64,000 bases of DNA from Streptomyces pyxinicus (lineage in GTDB: Bacteria > Actinomycetota > Actinomycetes > Streptomycetales > Streptomycetaceae): NCBI RefSeq assembly GCF_024753135.1, contig NZ_JANUGP010000011.1, positions 62,001-126,000 on the forward strand. The letters run 5' to 3'. Positions 16,346 through 25,030 of this stretch are shown here, piece by piece. Within the stretch, counting starts at the first letter, position 1; the number at the start of each line of letters is the position of its first letter. The notes beneath the pieces are model-generated. The model was not told the origin of the DNA. It did no database searches and was given only the letters and a program-made list of their open reading frames with translations. A program made the position numbers and the translations under genes.

Positions 16346-17989
16346 ATGCAGCCGCTGGAAGCCGGCGAACCGGCCGAGGCCGGGCCCTACCGGCTGCTCG
16401 GCCGGCTCGGAGCCGGCGGCATGGGCCGGGTCTACCTCGGCCGCAGCGCCGGCGGGCGCACGGTCGCCGTGAAGATCGTGCACCCGCACCTCGCGCTGGA
16501 CGAGCGGTTCCGCGCCCGGTTCCGGCGTGAGGTGGCGGCCGCGCGCCGGGTCGGCGGCGCCTGGACCGCGCCCGTCCTGGACGCGGACCCGGACGCCCCG
16601 GTGCCCTGGGTGGCCACCGCGTACGTGGCCGGCCCCTCCCTCACCGCCGCCGTCACCGACGGCGGCCCGCTGCCCGCGCACACCGTACGGGCGCTCGGCG
16701 CGGGCCTCGCCGAGGCGCTCGCGGCCGTGCACGAGCTGGGTCTCGTACACCGGGACGTCAAGCCGTCCAACGTCCTGCTCACCCTCGACGGCCCCCTCCT
16801 CATCGACTTCGGCATCGCCCGCGCCCTGGCGGACACCGCGTCCCTGACCTCCACCGGGGTGTCGGTCGGCTCCCCGGGCTACATGGCGCCCGAGCAGATC
16901 CTCGGCAAGGGCGTCACCGGCGCGGCCGACGTCTTCTCCCTCGGCGCGGTCCTCGCCTTCGCCGCGACCGGCGAGCCCCCCTTCCGCGGCGGCACCTCGG
17001 CCGCGCTGCTCTACCAGGTGGTCCACGAGGAGCCCGAACTCGGCCCCCTCGACGGCCCGTTGCGCGAGCTGACGGCGGCCTGCCTGGCCAAGGACCCCGC
17101 GTCCCGCCCCGCCCCGGCCGAGGCCGGCCGCCGCCTCGCCCCCGAGGGCCCCGCCCGCCTGATCGCCGCCGGCTGGCTCCCGGGCCCCCTGGTCGAACAG
17201 GTCAGCCGGAGCGCCGTACGCCTCCTCAACCTGGACACGGACACCGGGCCGCGCTCGGGTCCGGTGGCCTTCACCCGGTCCTCGGTGGAGGGCGCCGTCC
17301 CGGCCGCCTCCGGCGCGGGGGTGTTCGGACCGGCGCCGGTGAGGGGGCCTTCCGGTACGGAGGGGGCACCGGGCGCCGCCGCCGTACCGCCGCCCCGGGA
17401 CGCGACCGGGCGGGTCTCGTTCCGGGTCGCGGCGGACTCCGGGCCGGCGCGCGGCGGCCGGGGGCGGCGGGTCAGCTGCACGGTCGCGCCGGCCGTCGCC
17501 GGTGCGCTGGTCGCCGGGTCCGTGGGCGCCGGCGCCCTGCTGCGGCCCTGGTCGGACCGGAGCGGCCCGGACTCCGAGGCGGGCGCCGAGCAGTCCGGGC
17601 ACACCGCCACGGGCAGCCCCACGCCCAGCGGCACCGGCACCGTCCCCGCCCGCTACCTCGGCACCTGGGAGGGCCCGGCCACCGCGCTCGACGGCACCCT
17701 GCCCCTGGGCACCTTCCGGCTCACCGTCCACCAGGCCCGTACCGGCGAGGAACTGGGCAGGCTCCGGGGGACCGACCAGATCGGCGCCGTCTGCACCGAC
17801 GTCCTCACCCTGAAGAAGGTGACGAAGACCCAGGTCCTCGCCATCTCCACCGGCGCCGAGGGCAACCACTCCGGCTGCAACCCATCCCCTCATCAAGTGG
17901 AGTTGACCCCGGTCGGCGACGACCTGCGCTACACGTCCGACAGTTCGGCCGAGGGCAACCCCGTCTCCCGGATGGCGAGGGTCCGTTGA
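16346..17989 (+). CDS. Membrane-anchored Ser/Thr protein kinase
   Basis: 547 aa Hanks-type kinase. Catalytic domain about residues 14-275: glycine loop LGAGGMGRVYLG (about 21), VAVKIV Lys (about 42), HRDVKPSN (135-142), DFGIA (about 154), GSPGYMAPEQ. A Ser/Pro-rich linker leads to one TM segment (about 373-392, APAVAGALVAGSVGAGALL) and a roughly 150-residue outside domain with no PASTA repeats. The stop overlaps the TTG of the prepilin peptidase (TTGA). Sits between mqnA and mqnC; target unknown. Confidence 0.92.
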   Translation: MQPLEAGEPAEAGPYRLLGRLGAGGMGRVYLGRSAGGRTVAVKIVHPHLALDERFRARFRREVAAARRVGGAWTAPVLDADPDAPVPWVATAYVAGPSLTAAVTDGGPLPAHTVRALGAGLAEALAAVHELGLVHRDVKPSNVLLTLDGPLLIDFGIARALADTASLTSTGVSVGSPGYMAPEQILGKGVTGAADVFSLGAVLAFAATGEPPFRGGTSAALLYQVVHEEPELGPLDGPLRELTAACLAKDPASRPAPAEAGRRLAPEGPARLIAAGWLPGPLVEQVSRSAVRLLNLDTDTGPRSGPVAFTRSSVEGAVPAASGAGVFGPAPVRGPSGTEGAPGAAAVPPPRDATGRVSFRVAADSGPARGGRGRRVSCTVAPAVAGALVAGSVGAGALLRPWSDRSGPDSEAGAEQSGHTATGSPTPSGTGTVPARYLGTWEGPATALDGTLPLGTFRLTVHQARTGEELGRLRGTDQIGAVCTDVLTLKKVTKTQVLAISTGAEGNHSGCNPSPHQVELTPVGDDLRYTSDSSAEGNPVSRMARVR

Positions 17990-18735
17990 TTGGCACCGGG
18001 GTGCTGGTGCTCCTCGCCGCGCTGTGGGGCGCGTCGGCCGGCGTCCTGCTGCCCCGCGCCGCGTACCGCTTCGCCGTGGCGCCGGACGAGCCCTGGCGCA
18101 CCCGCTGCCCCGGCGGCCGGCACCCGCTGCGCGGCTGGCTGGGCGGGGCGGGGTGCGCCCGGTGCGCGGAGCCGCCCGACAGCGACCCGCCGTACCGCCC
18201 CTCCGCCCCCCTCCTCGCGACCGCCACCGCCCTCGTCTGCGCCGCCCTCGCCGCCGCCACCGGCACCCGGCCCGAGCTGGCGGTGTGGCTGCTGCTCGCG
18301 CCGGTCGGCGTCCTGCTCGCCGCCGTCGACCTGCGGGTACGGCGGCTGCCCGACCCGCTGACCCTGCCGCTCGCCGCCGCCGCGCTCGCCCTGCTGGGCC
18401 TGGCCGCGCTGCTGCCCGAGCACGCCGGCCACTGGCCGACCGCGCTGTACGGCGCCCTCGCGCTCGGCGCCGGCTACGCGGTGCTGTACCTCGTCAACCC
18501 GTCCGGCATGGGCTTCGGCGACGTCAAGCTCGCCCTCGGCGCGGGCGCCGTCCTCGGCTGGTACGGCTGGCCCACCGTGCTGCTCGGCACCTTCGCCGGG
18601 TTCCTGCTCGGCGCGCTGTACGGCGGCGCGCTCGTCGCGGTGGGCCGGGCGGGGCGCAAGACGGCCGTACCGTTCGGCCCGTTCCTGCTGGCCGGTGTCC
18701 TGGCCGGGCTGCTGATCGGCGCGTACGCGGCCTGA
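17986..18735 (+). CDS. Type IV prepilin leader peptidase (A24 family)
   Basis: 249 aa polytopic membrane aspartyl protease. Both catalytic aspartates are present: D115 in AAVDLRVRRLPD and D179 in GMGFGDVKL, each in the family context. The N-terminal methylase domain of long PilD proteins is reduced but keeps Cys pairs (RCPGGRHPLRGW, GCARCAEP). The TTG start overlaps the kinase stop by four bases. In streptomycetes such enzymes process Flp/Tad-like prepilins; no pilin gene is in this window. Confidence 0.88.
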   Translation: MIGTGVLVLLAALWGASAGVLLPRAAYRFAVAPDEPWRTRCPGGRHPLRGWLGGAGCARCAEPPDSDPPYRPSAPLLATATALVCAALAAATGTRPELAVWLLLAPVGVLLAAVDLRVRRLPDPLTLPLAAAALALLGLAALLPEHAGHWPTALYGALALGAGYAVLYLVNPSGMGFGDVKLALGAGAVLGWYGWPTVLLGTFAGFLLGALYGGALVAVGRAGRKTAVPFGPFLLAGVLAGLLIGAYAA

Positions 18736-18829
18736 CGACCGGTGGGTGCGCGGCCTGCGGTCCGCGGGTGGAAACGGCTGGCGTACGCTGGTCCGGTCCC
18801 TCCGCCCCCTTGACGAAAGGGCCCCACCG

Positions 18830-20029
18830 GTGACCGAGAAGGCCGACCTCCAGTCCGTCCTCGACCGTGCCGCGGCCGGCGGACGGATCACCCCCGAAGA
18901 GGCCGTCGCCCTCTACCGCGACGCCCCGCTGCACGCCCTCGGTACCGCCGCCGACACCGTGCGCCGCCGCCGGTACGCCGGTACCGAGCACATCGCGACG
19001 TACATCATCGAGCGGAACATCAACTACACGAACGTGTGCGTCACGGCGTGCAGGTTCTGCGCCTTCTACGCGGCCCCCAAGGACAAGGACAAGGGCTGGA
19101 CCCGCGACCTGGACGACATCCTGCGCCGCTGCGCGGAGACGGTCGAGCTGGGCGGCACCCAGATCATGTTCCAGGGCGGCCACCACCCGGACTACGGCGT
19201 CGAGTACTACGAGACGCACTTCAAGGCCATCAAGGACGCCTTCCCGCAGCTGGTGATCCACTCGCTGGGCGCGTCCGAGGTCGAGCACATGGCCCGGATC
19301 TCCAAGGTGTCGGTCGAGGAGGCCATCACCCGCATCCACCAGGCCGGCCTGGACTCCTTCGCGGGTGCCGGCGCCGAGCTGCTGCCCGAGCGGCCGCGCA
19401 AGGCCATCGCCCCGCTGAAGGAGAGCGGCGAGCGCTGGCTGGAGATCATGGAGACCGCGCACCGGCTGGGCGTGGAGTCCACCTCCACCATGCTGATGGG
19501 CACCGGCGAGACCAACGCCGAGCGCATCGAGCACCTGCGGATGATCCGGGACGTGCAGGACCGCACGGGCGGCTTCCGCGCCTTCATCCCGTACACCTAC
19601 CAGCCCGAGAACAACCACCTGAAGGGCCGCACCCAGGCGACCCTCTTCGAGTACCTGCGGATGATCGCCGTGGCCCGGCTGTTCCTGGACAACGTCCAGC
19701 ACATCCAGGGCTCCTGGCTGACCACCGGCAAGGAGACCGGCCAGCTGTCCCTGCACTACGGCGCGGACGACCTCGGCTCGATCATGCTGGAGGAGAACGT
19801 GGTCTCCTCGGCCGGCGCCAAGCACCGCTCCAACCGGCTGGAGATCATCGACCTGATCCGCAAGGCGGGCCGCGTCCCGGCGCAGCGCGCCACGACCTAC
19901 GAGCACCTGGTCGTGCACGACGACCCGGCGAACGACCCGGTCGACGACCGCGTGGTCTCCCACATCTCCTCCACGGCCATCGAGGGCGGCACGGCCCACC
20001 CCGAGCTGAAGCTGCTGGCATCCAACTGA
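18830..20029 (+). CDS. mqnC: Cyclic dehypoxanthinyl futalosine synthase MqnC
   Basis: 399 aa radical SAM enzyme that cyclises dehypoxanthinyl futalosine in the menaquinone pathway. Cluster motif CxxxCxxC: C70, C74 and C77 in CVTACRFCAFYA. The conserved MFQGGHHPDYGVEYYE segment and SSTAIEGGTAHPEL tail match the SCO4550-type family. GTG start after GAAAGGGCCCCACCG; a longer upstream frame was rejected because it runs into the promoter region. It is the fourth enzyme in the route. Confidence 0.95.
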   Translation: MTEKADLQSVLDRAAAGGRITPEEAVALYRDAPLHALGTAADTVRRRRYAGTEHIATYIIERNINYTNVCVTACRFCAFYAAPKDKDKGWTRDLDDILRRCAETVELGGTQIMFQGGHHPDYGVEYYETHFKAIKDAFPQLVIHSLGASEVEHMARISKVSVEEAITRIHQAGLDSFAGAGAELLPERPRKAIAPLKESGERWLEIMETAHRLGVESTSTMLMGTGETNAERIEHLRMIRDVQDRTGGFRAFIPYTYQPENNHLKGRTQATLFEYLRMIAVARLFLDNVQHIQGSWLTTGKETGQLSLHYGADDLGSIMLEENVVSSAGAKHRSNRLEIIDLIRKAGRVPAQRATTYEHLVVHDDPANDPVDDRVVSHISSTAIEGGTAHPELKLLASN

Positions 20030-20036
20030 GCGCGCG

Positions 20037-20642
20037 TTGCTGACGATTCACGCGGACTCCCGGGGCCGCGCCCTCGCCGTCGAGGGTGAGCTGATCGCGG
20101 CCACCGGGACGCTGCCGGAGCTGTCCGCCGCCTACCCGCGGGCGCGGGTGCGCGCCTGGCCGGGCATCCTCATGCCCGGCCTGGTCAACGTGCACGGCAC
20201 GGAGCTGCTGGAGGGTGCCTACCACCCGGACCCGCGCGAGGCCGACGAGCTGGGCACCGAGCCGCTGACCGGTGCCGCGCTCGACGCGCCGGCCCTCGAC
20301 GACACCCGCCGGGGCGCGAGCGCCCGGCGCGGCGCCCAGCGGATGCTGGCCCACGGCACGGTCGCGGCGGCCTGCGAGCCGCTGCGCCACCGCGTGGTTC
20401 GGGACGCCGTCCAGCGCACCGGCCTGGTGCTCGTGGACCGTGCCGACCGCCCGGCCGGGGTGCCGTCCCTCGACCCGTTCGCCGCCGGAGTGCCGGTCGT
20501 GTTCGCGCCCGCCCCCCGGCCCGGCTCGGCCGCCCGGTTCGCCGTGTTCGACGTGCCCGACGAGGCGCGGCTCGCCGAACGGGGAGCGGGCACCTGTGTG
20601 GCGACGGTGCTGGCCGGCCGGCTGGTGTTCCGGCGCCGCTGA
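20037..20642 (+). CDS. Degenerate amidohydrolase / imidazolonepropionase-like composite-domain protein
   Basis: 201 aa. The N-terminus (ALAVEGELIAATGTLPEL, then WPGILMPGLVNVHGTELLEG) looks like the composite beta domain leading into strand 1 of metal-dependent amidohydrolases, but the HxH metal motif is HGT and the TIM barrel is nearly all missing. The C-terminus (AARFAVFDVPDEARL, CVATVLAGRLVFRRR) matches the closing composite domain. TTG start 7 nt after mqnC; menG follows in 46 nt. Fold call is moderate; no enzymatic activity can be claimed. It may be a scaffold or vestige related to aminofutalosine deaminase. Confidence 0.7.
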   Translation: MLTIHADSRGRALAVEGELIAATGTLPELSAAYPRARVRAWPGILMPGLVNVHGTELLEGAYHPDPREADELGTEPLTGAALDAPALDDTRRGASARRGAQRMLAHGTVAAACEPLRHRVVRDAVQRTGLVLVDRADRPAGVPSLDPFAAGVPVVFAPAPRPGSAARFAVFDVPDEARLAERGAGTCVATVLAGRLVFRRR

Positions 20643-20688
20643 CCCGGCTGCGTGCCGGCCCCGCCGGCCCGGCTGCGACAATGATCCG

Positions 20689-21384
20689 GTGACCCGCGCT
20701 TCCCTGAACAAGCAGCCGCACGAAGTCGCCTCGATGTTCGACGACGTGGCGGAACGGTACGACCTGACCAACGACGTGCTCTCGCTCGGCCAGGACCGCC
20801 GCTGGCGCAAGGAGGTGGCGCGGGCGGTGGACGCCCGCCCCGCCCAGAAGATCCTCGACCTCGCGGCCGGTACGGCGACCTCCTCGCTGCCCTTCGCGCA
20901 GGCCGGCGCCTACGTCGTGCCCTGCGACTTCTCCCTCGGCATGCTCCAGGTCGGCAAGAAGAAGCACACCTGGCTGCCCTTCACGGCCGGCGACGCGACC
21001 AGGCTGCCGTTCCGGGACGACACCTTCGACGCCGTCACGATCTCCTTCGGCCTGCGCAACGTGCAGGACTTCGACGCGGCCCTGCGCGAGATGCACCGGG
21101 TCACCCGGCCCGGCGGACGCGTGGTGATCTGCGAGTTCTCGCACCCCACCTGGGCGCCGTTCCGCACCGTCTACACCGAGTACCTGATGCGCGCGCTGCC
21201 CCCGGTGGCCCGCGCGGTCTCCTCCAGCCCCGACGCCTACGTCTACCTCGCCGAGTCCATCCGCGCCTGGCCCGACCAGCCCGCGCTGGCCGAGCGGCTG
21301 CGCGCGGCCGGCTGGAGCAGGGTCGCGTGGCGCAACCTCACCGGCGGCGTCGTCGCCCTGCACCGGGGCTTCAAGGAGAGCTGA
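20689..21384 (+). CDS. menG: Demethylmenaquinone methyltransferase MenG (UbiE family)
   Basis: 231 aa SAM-dependent methyltransferase catalysing the last step, methylation of demethylmenaquinone. Visible: MFDDVAERYDLTNDVLSLGQ, SAM motif ILDLAAGTATSSLPF (about residues 47-61) and the RVTRPGGRVVICEFSHP post-motif. GTG start 46 nt after the preceding gene. The gene converges on the PASTA protein; a short stem of both gene ends (21380-21404) may end transcription. Confidence 0.94.
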   Translation: MTRASLNKQPHEVASMFDDVAERYDLTNDVLSLGQDRRWRKEVARAVDARPAQKILDLAAGTATSSLPFAQAGAYVVPCDFSLGMLQVGKKKHTWLPFTAGDATRLPFRDDTFDAVTISFGLRNVQDFDAALREMHRVTRPGGRVVICEFSHPTWAPFRTVYTEYLMRALPPVARAVSSSPDAYVYLAESIRAWPDQPALAERLRAAGWSRVAWRNLTGGVVALHRGFKES

Positions 21385-21404
21385 GCCCGGCCGCCGCACT
21401 CAGC
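21380..21404. terminator. Short stem joining ends of menG and PASTA gene
   Basis: 6-bp perfect inverted repeat GCTGAG (21380-21385) and CTCAGC (21399-21404), 13-nt GC-rich loop. The menG stop codon is inside the left arm. Weak on its own; possible bidirectional terminator. Confidence 0.35.
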
Positions 21405-21744
21405 GGTTGATCATCTCGAACGCGTCGCCCGGCTCGCCCAGTTCCCGCCGGACCCCGCCGCCCGGTGGCCGGGGGATGCGGGGCTCGCGCACGCCTCCGC
21501 CGCCCTCGCCCTCCCCGAAGTCGAACCACACGTAGACCATCGAGTCCGGCGGCACCTCGGCGCCGGGCGGCGGGTACTGCCGTACGACGTAGTCCACGAC
21601 CGTGTGCGGGAAGTCCGGGCGGTCCGGCGCGTTGAGGAACAGGCCCCGGGCCCGTGCCGTTTCGCGCGCGTCCACGGCCATCAGACCGACCAGACGAGGC
21701 ACGCGCACCTCGGGTGTTTTGGGTGTTATACGCACAGATGTCAC
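21400..21744 (-). CDS. PASTA domain-containing protein
   Basis: 114 aa with one PASTA domain (about residues 12-75): VRVPRLVGLMAVDARETARA, then VVRQYPPPGAEVPPDSMVYV. PASTA domains bind peptidoglycan stem or beta-lactam-like ligands in kinases and PBPs. There is no signal peptide or TM helix visible, so location is unclear. The C-terminal tail is Gly/Pro/Arg-rich. ATG start 75 nt from the end of the next upstream gene (21819). Confidence 0.8.
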   Translation of the reverse strand: MTSVRITPKTPEVRVPRLVGLMAVDARETARARGLFLNAPDRPDFPHTVVDYVVRQYPPPGAEVPPDSMVYVWFDFGEGEGGGGVREPRIPRPPGGGVRRELGEPGDAFEMINR

Positions 21745-21818
21745 CCCCAGCGGTACTGGAAGGGTAACTCCCGTGCGTCCGGCCCGGGAAGGAGTCGATG
21801 GCTTTCTGTGACAGACAA

Positions 21819-22337
21819 CTACTCTCTGTCATCGATGGCGAGTCGGAAGCAGAGCGCGTCCTCGTCCAGCGTCGGGTGCGGGTAGGTCTCCGCCGGCCGC
21901 ATCCCGAGTCTGCGGGTCACCGCGATCGACCGCGCGTTGCCCGGCCGCACCATCGCCACCACCTCGGCGACCCCGGCCGCCCGCACCCGCGTCAGCGTCT
22001 CGCGCGCGGCGGCGGTGACGTACCCCTTGCCCCAGTGCGCGCGGCCGAGCCGCCAGCCGATCTCCACCTCGCCCACCGGGCCCCAGTCCGGCCGCCAGGG
22101 CTGGGCGCCGGTGAACCCGACGACCCCGCCGTCCTCGTCCAGCACCGTCCACAGGCAGAAGCCCTGCTCGGCGTCGTGCCGCCGCTGGCGCGCAGTGAGT
22201 TCCTCGTACACCGACAGCGCCGCCGGCCGGCCGCCGTGGAACTCCATCACCTCGGGGTCGGCGAAGACCCGGTGCCAGGCGACCGCGTCCTCGTGGGTGG
22301 GAACGCGCAGCCGTACGACGGGGAGAGGTCCGTTCAC
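21819..22337 (-). CDS. GNAT family N-acetyltransferase (RimJ/RimL type)
   Basis: 172 aa acetyltransferase of the Acetyltransf_3 group. VEIGWRLGRAHWGKGYVTAA (about residues 96-115) forms the acetyl-CoA loop; ARSIAVTRRLGMRPAETYPH is the conserved distal segment. GTG at 22337 is preceded by GAAGGGCT; a longer in-frame ATG would run through the divergent promoter. Divergent from the geranylgeranyl reductase-like gene. Confidence 0.87.
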   Translation of the reverse strand: MNGPLPVVRLRVPTHEDAVAWHRVFADPEVMEFHGGRPAALSVYEELTARQRRHDAEQGFCLWTVLDEDGGVVGFTGAQPWRPDWGPVGEVEIGWRLGRAHWGKGYVTAAARETLTRVRAAGVAEVVAMVRPGNARSIAVTRRLGMRPAETYPHPTLDEDALCFRLAIDDRE

Positions 22338-22435
22338 GGGGCAGCCCTTCAGCCGGTTGATCAATTCCGCTGAATAGACTGCCCATGTCCAGTGCCGGTC
22401 GGCACGCATATTCCGAACCTTGGGGAGATCCCGCC

Positions 22436-23719
22436 GTGACCGAGCCCCTCTCCGAAAACACCGCCGATGTGATCGTCGTCGGCGCGGGGCCTGCCGGCTC
22501 CACGACCGCGTACCACCTCGCCAGGGCCGGTCTCGACGTCCTGCTCCTGGAGAAGACCGAGTTCCCGCGCGAGAAGGTGTGCGGCGACGGCCTCACCCCG
22601 CGCGCGGTCAAGCAGCTCGTCGCCATGGGCATCGACATCTCCGAGGAGGCCGGCTGGCTGCGCAACAAGGGCCTGCGCATCATCGGCGGCGGCTCCCGCC
22701 TCCAGCTCGACTGGCCGGATCTCGCGTCCTACCCGAACTACGGACTGGTCCGCAAACGCGACGACTTCGACGAGCAGCTCGCCCACAACGCCCAGAAGGC
22801 CGGCGCCCGCCTCTTCGAGCGGTGCAACGTGACCGGCCCGGTCCTCGACGACCGCACCGGCCGGATCACCGGCGTGACCGCCAAACTCGGCGAGGAGAAG
22901 CGCGAGGTCACCTTCCGGGCGCCGCTCGTCGTCGCCGCCGACGGCAACTCCACCCGGCTCTCCCTCGCGATGGGCCTGCACCGCCGCGAGGACCGCCCCA
23001 TGGGCGTCGCCGTGCGCACCTACTTCACCTCCCCCCGCCACGAGGACGACTACCTGGAGTCCTGGCTGGAGCTGTGGGACCGGCGCGGCGACCAGGACCG
23101 GCTGCTGCCCGGCTACGGCTGGATCTTCGGCATGGGCGACGGCACCTCCAACGTCGGCCTCGGCGTCCTCAACACCTCCGCCTCCTTCAAGGAGCTGGAC
23201 TGGCGCGAGATCCTCAAGACCTGGTGCGCCTCCATGCCCGAGGACTGGGGCTACACCCCGGAGAACATGACCGGTCCGATCCGCGGCGCCGCCCTGCCCA
23301 TGGCCTTCAACCGCCAGCCGCACTACACCCGCGGGCTGCTGCTCGTCGGCGACGCCGGCGGCCTGGTGAACCCCTTCAACGGCGAAGGCATCGCCTACGC
23401 CATGGAATCCGGCCAGATCGCCGCTGACGTCATCGTCCAGGCCCACGCCCGGGCCACCCCCGCCCAGCGCGAGATCGCCCTCCAGCGCTACCCGCGCGTC
23501 CTCAAGGACACCTACGGCGGCTACTACACCCTCGGCCGCGCCTTCGTGAAGCTCATCGGCAACCCGAAGGTCATGCAGATCGCCGCCCAGCGCGGCCTCA
23601 GCCACCCCATGCTGATGAAGTTCACCCTGAAACTCCTGGCCAACCTCACCGACCCGACGGGCGGCGACGCGATGGACCGCATCATCAACGGCTTGAGCAA
23701 GGTGGCGCCGAAGGCGTGA
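22436..23719 (+). CDS. Geranylgeranyl reductase family FAD-dependent oxidoreductase
   Basis: 427 aa flavoprotein. The dinucleotide motif VIVVGAGPAGSTTAYHLARA begins near residue 11; FPREKVCGDGLTPRAVKQL and LLVGDAGGLVNPFNGEGIAYA (about 302) are GGR-family signatures. Likely reduces double bonds of an isoprenoid chain; in actinobacteria related proteins (MenJ) partially saturate the menaquinone tail, and this gene stands beside nuo and the menaquinone genes. GTG at 22436 follows GGGGAG; an ATG at 22385 is possible but lacks a good SD. Confidence 0.88.
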   Translation: MTEPLSENTADVIVVGAGPAGSTTAYHLARAGLDVLLLEKTEFPREKVCGDGLTPRAVKQLVAMGIDISEEAGWLRNKGLRIIGGGSRLQLDWPDLASYPNYGLVRKRDDFDEQLAHNAQKAGARLFERCNVTGPVLDDRTGRITGVTAKLGEEKREVTFRAPLVVAADGNSTRLSLAMGLHRREDRPMGVAVRTYFTSPRHEDDYLESWLELWDRRGDQDRLLPGYGWIFGMGDGTSNVGLGVLNTSASFKELDWREILKTWCASMPEDWGYTPENMTGPIRGAALPMAFNRQPHYTRGLLLVGDAGGLVNPFNGEGIAYAMESGQIAADVIVQAHARATPAQREIALQRYPRVLKDTYGGYYTLGRAFVKLIGNPKVMQIAAQRGLSHPMLMKFTLKLLANLTDPTGGDAMDRIINGLSKVAPKA

Positions 23720-23784
23720 CCCGCCGCTAGGAGAACCTCGACGCCTCCGCCTTGGCGGCCCGGCGGGCGCGAACCTCGTCCCGC

Positions 23785-23960
23785 CGGGTCGACCACGTGT
23801 CCGACATGCCGGACTCCTTCGTCATCGAGGCAGTCGTACCCGAAAAGACGGACACCCGCCCCGACCTGATCCGCCGCCAGTCCGGCGCCGTCGGCGACGT
23901 ACAGGGTGCGGAACATGTCGTCGACGACCTCGGCGATGCGCCGTACCGCTCGCTGCCCGG
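23785..23960 (-). pseudogene. Peptide deformylase remnant
   Basis: Minus-strand frame around 23785-23960 encodes DMFRTLYVADGAGLAADQVG and RLFGYDCLDDEGVRHVGHVV, which resembles the N-terminal third of peptide deformylase, with motif 1 GxGLAAxQ read as GAGLAADQ. Motifs 2 (EGCLS) and 3 (HExDH) are absent; downstream the frame is unrelated and runs into the GGR gene. No credible start is near. It explains most of the 356-bp gap between the GGR gene and the NlpC gene. Confidence 0.6.
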
Positions 23961-24075
23961 CGGCCCGGGCCGAGCATGTCAGGGATGCCGGGCACGGGGG
24001 AGCGCCGGAACGCGCGAGGGCCGCAGCCACCGAGCGGCTGCGGCCCTTACGCGCGTAGCGCGGTGCGGGGTGGGG

Positions 24076-24903
24076 TCAGAGCACCCGCACGGCGCCGGTG
24101 GGCGGGTCGTAGGAGAGGGGCTTCTCCGCGACGCCGGTGGAGGGGTTCTGCGCGCCGACGAACATGCCGTCGCCCACGTACACCGCTACGTGGTACGCGC
24201 TGCCCGCGCTGCCCCAGTACAGGATGTCGCCCGGCTGGAGGTTGTCCAGCGAGACCTGGGTGCCGGCGGTGGACTGGTCCTGCGAGACGCGCGGCAGGCT
24301 GACGCCGACCTGCTTGAAGGCCGACTGCACGAGGCCCGAGCAGTCGTAGGCGGACGGGCCGGTGGCGCCGGAGACGTACGCCTTGCCGATCTGCGCCTTC
24401 ACGAAGCTGACGACGGCGGCGGCCGAACCGGTCGCCGTGGAGCTGCCGGTGGAGGTCGTCGAGGCGCTGGTGCTGCCGGTGTCCGCCGAGGCGGACAGCG
24501 TCGTGCGCTCCGCGCTGCGGTTCGCGCGGGCGGCGGCCTGCTTGCGCGCGGCCTCCTCGGCCTTCTTCTTGGCCGCGGCGGCCTTGTGCCGCGCGTCGGC
24601 GAGGTCCGCCTTGGCCTGCTTCGCGGCCTTCGCGGCGGCCGAGTCGCGCTCGGCCTGGAGCTGGTAGTTCGCGGCCGCCTGCTGGGTGGCGTCCGCGGAC
24701 TTCGCGGCCTGGGCGGCCAGGTCGGCCGTCAGGGTGGGCAGTTCGAGGGTCTGCGTCACCGGCTCGGCAGCGTTCGCCGATCCGGACGCCCCGGCGACTG
24801 CCAGGGTGCTGAGGACGCCACCGGCAACTCCGGCCCGCATCGCGAGGGACGACGCGCTGCGGCGGGGCTTCCGGTGGCTGCGTATGTGAGCGGTGTGGGG
24901 CAT
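24076..24903 (-). CDS. Secreted NlpC/P60 peptidoglycan hydrolase
   Basis: 275 aa. Signal peptide about residues 1-47 (Arg-rich start, then AGVAGGVLSTLAVAGASGSA, cut after ANA). A long Ala/Lys/Glu-rich coiled coil (about 60-125) and Ser/Thr linker lead to the NlpC/P60 domain: catalytic Cys in YDCSGLVQS and His in SAYHVAVYVG. Cleaves cell-wall stem peptides outside the cell. Start ATG 24903 gives the best signal peptide; an ATG at 24933 carries the AAGGAG inside its own second codons and is an alternative. Confidence 0.9.
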   Translation of the reverse strand: MPHTAHIRSHRKPRRSASSLAMRAGVAGGVLSTLAVAGASGSANAAEPVTQTLELPTLTADLAAQAAKSADATQQAAANYQLQAERDSAAAKAAKQAKADLADARHKAAAAKKKAEEAARKQAAARANRSAERTTLSASADTGSTSASTTSTGSSTATGSAAAVVSFVKAQIGKAYVSGATGPSAYDCSGLVQSAFKQVGVSLPRVSQDQSTAGTQVSLDNLQPGDILYWGSAGSAYHVAVYVGDGMFVGAQNPSTGVAEKPLSYDPPTGAVRVL

Positions 24904-25030
24904 GGGAACAACCGGTACCAGGGGCTCCTTCATATCTTCAAGAAACGTGTGGTGCGCCACAGTTGTTCAGTGGACCCCCCGAATGCCGGGCGTGTCGCCC
25001 TTTATTGACGCCGTAACGGACATTGCGGAC

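Noticed and set aside
23752..25008. 418-codon plus-strand frame through the NlpC region
   Set aside because: Gly/Arg/Ala-rich antisense shadow of the NlpC gene.
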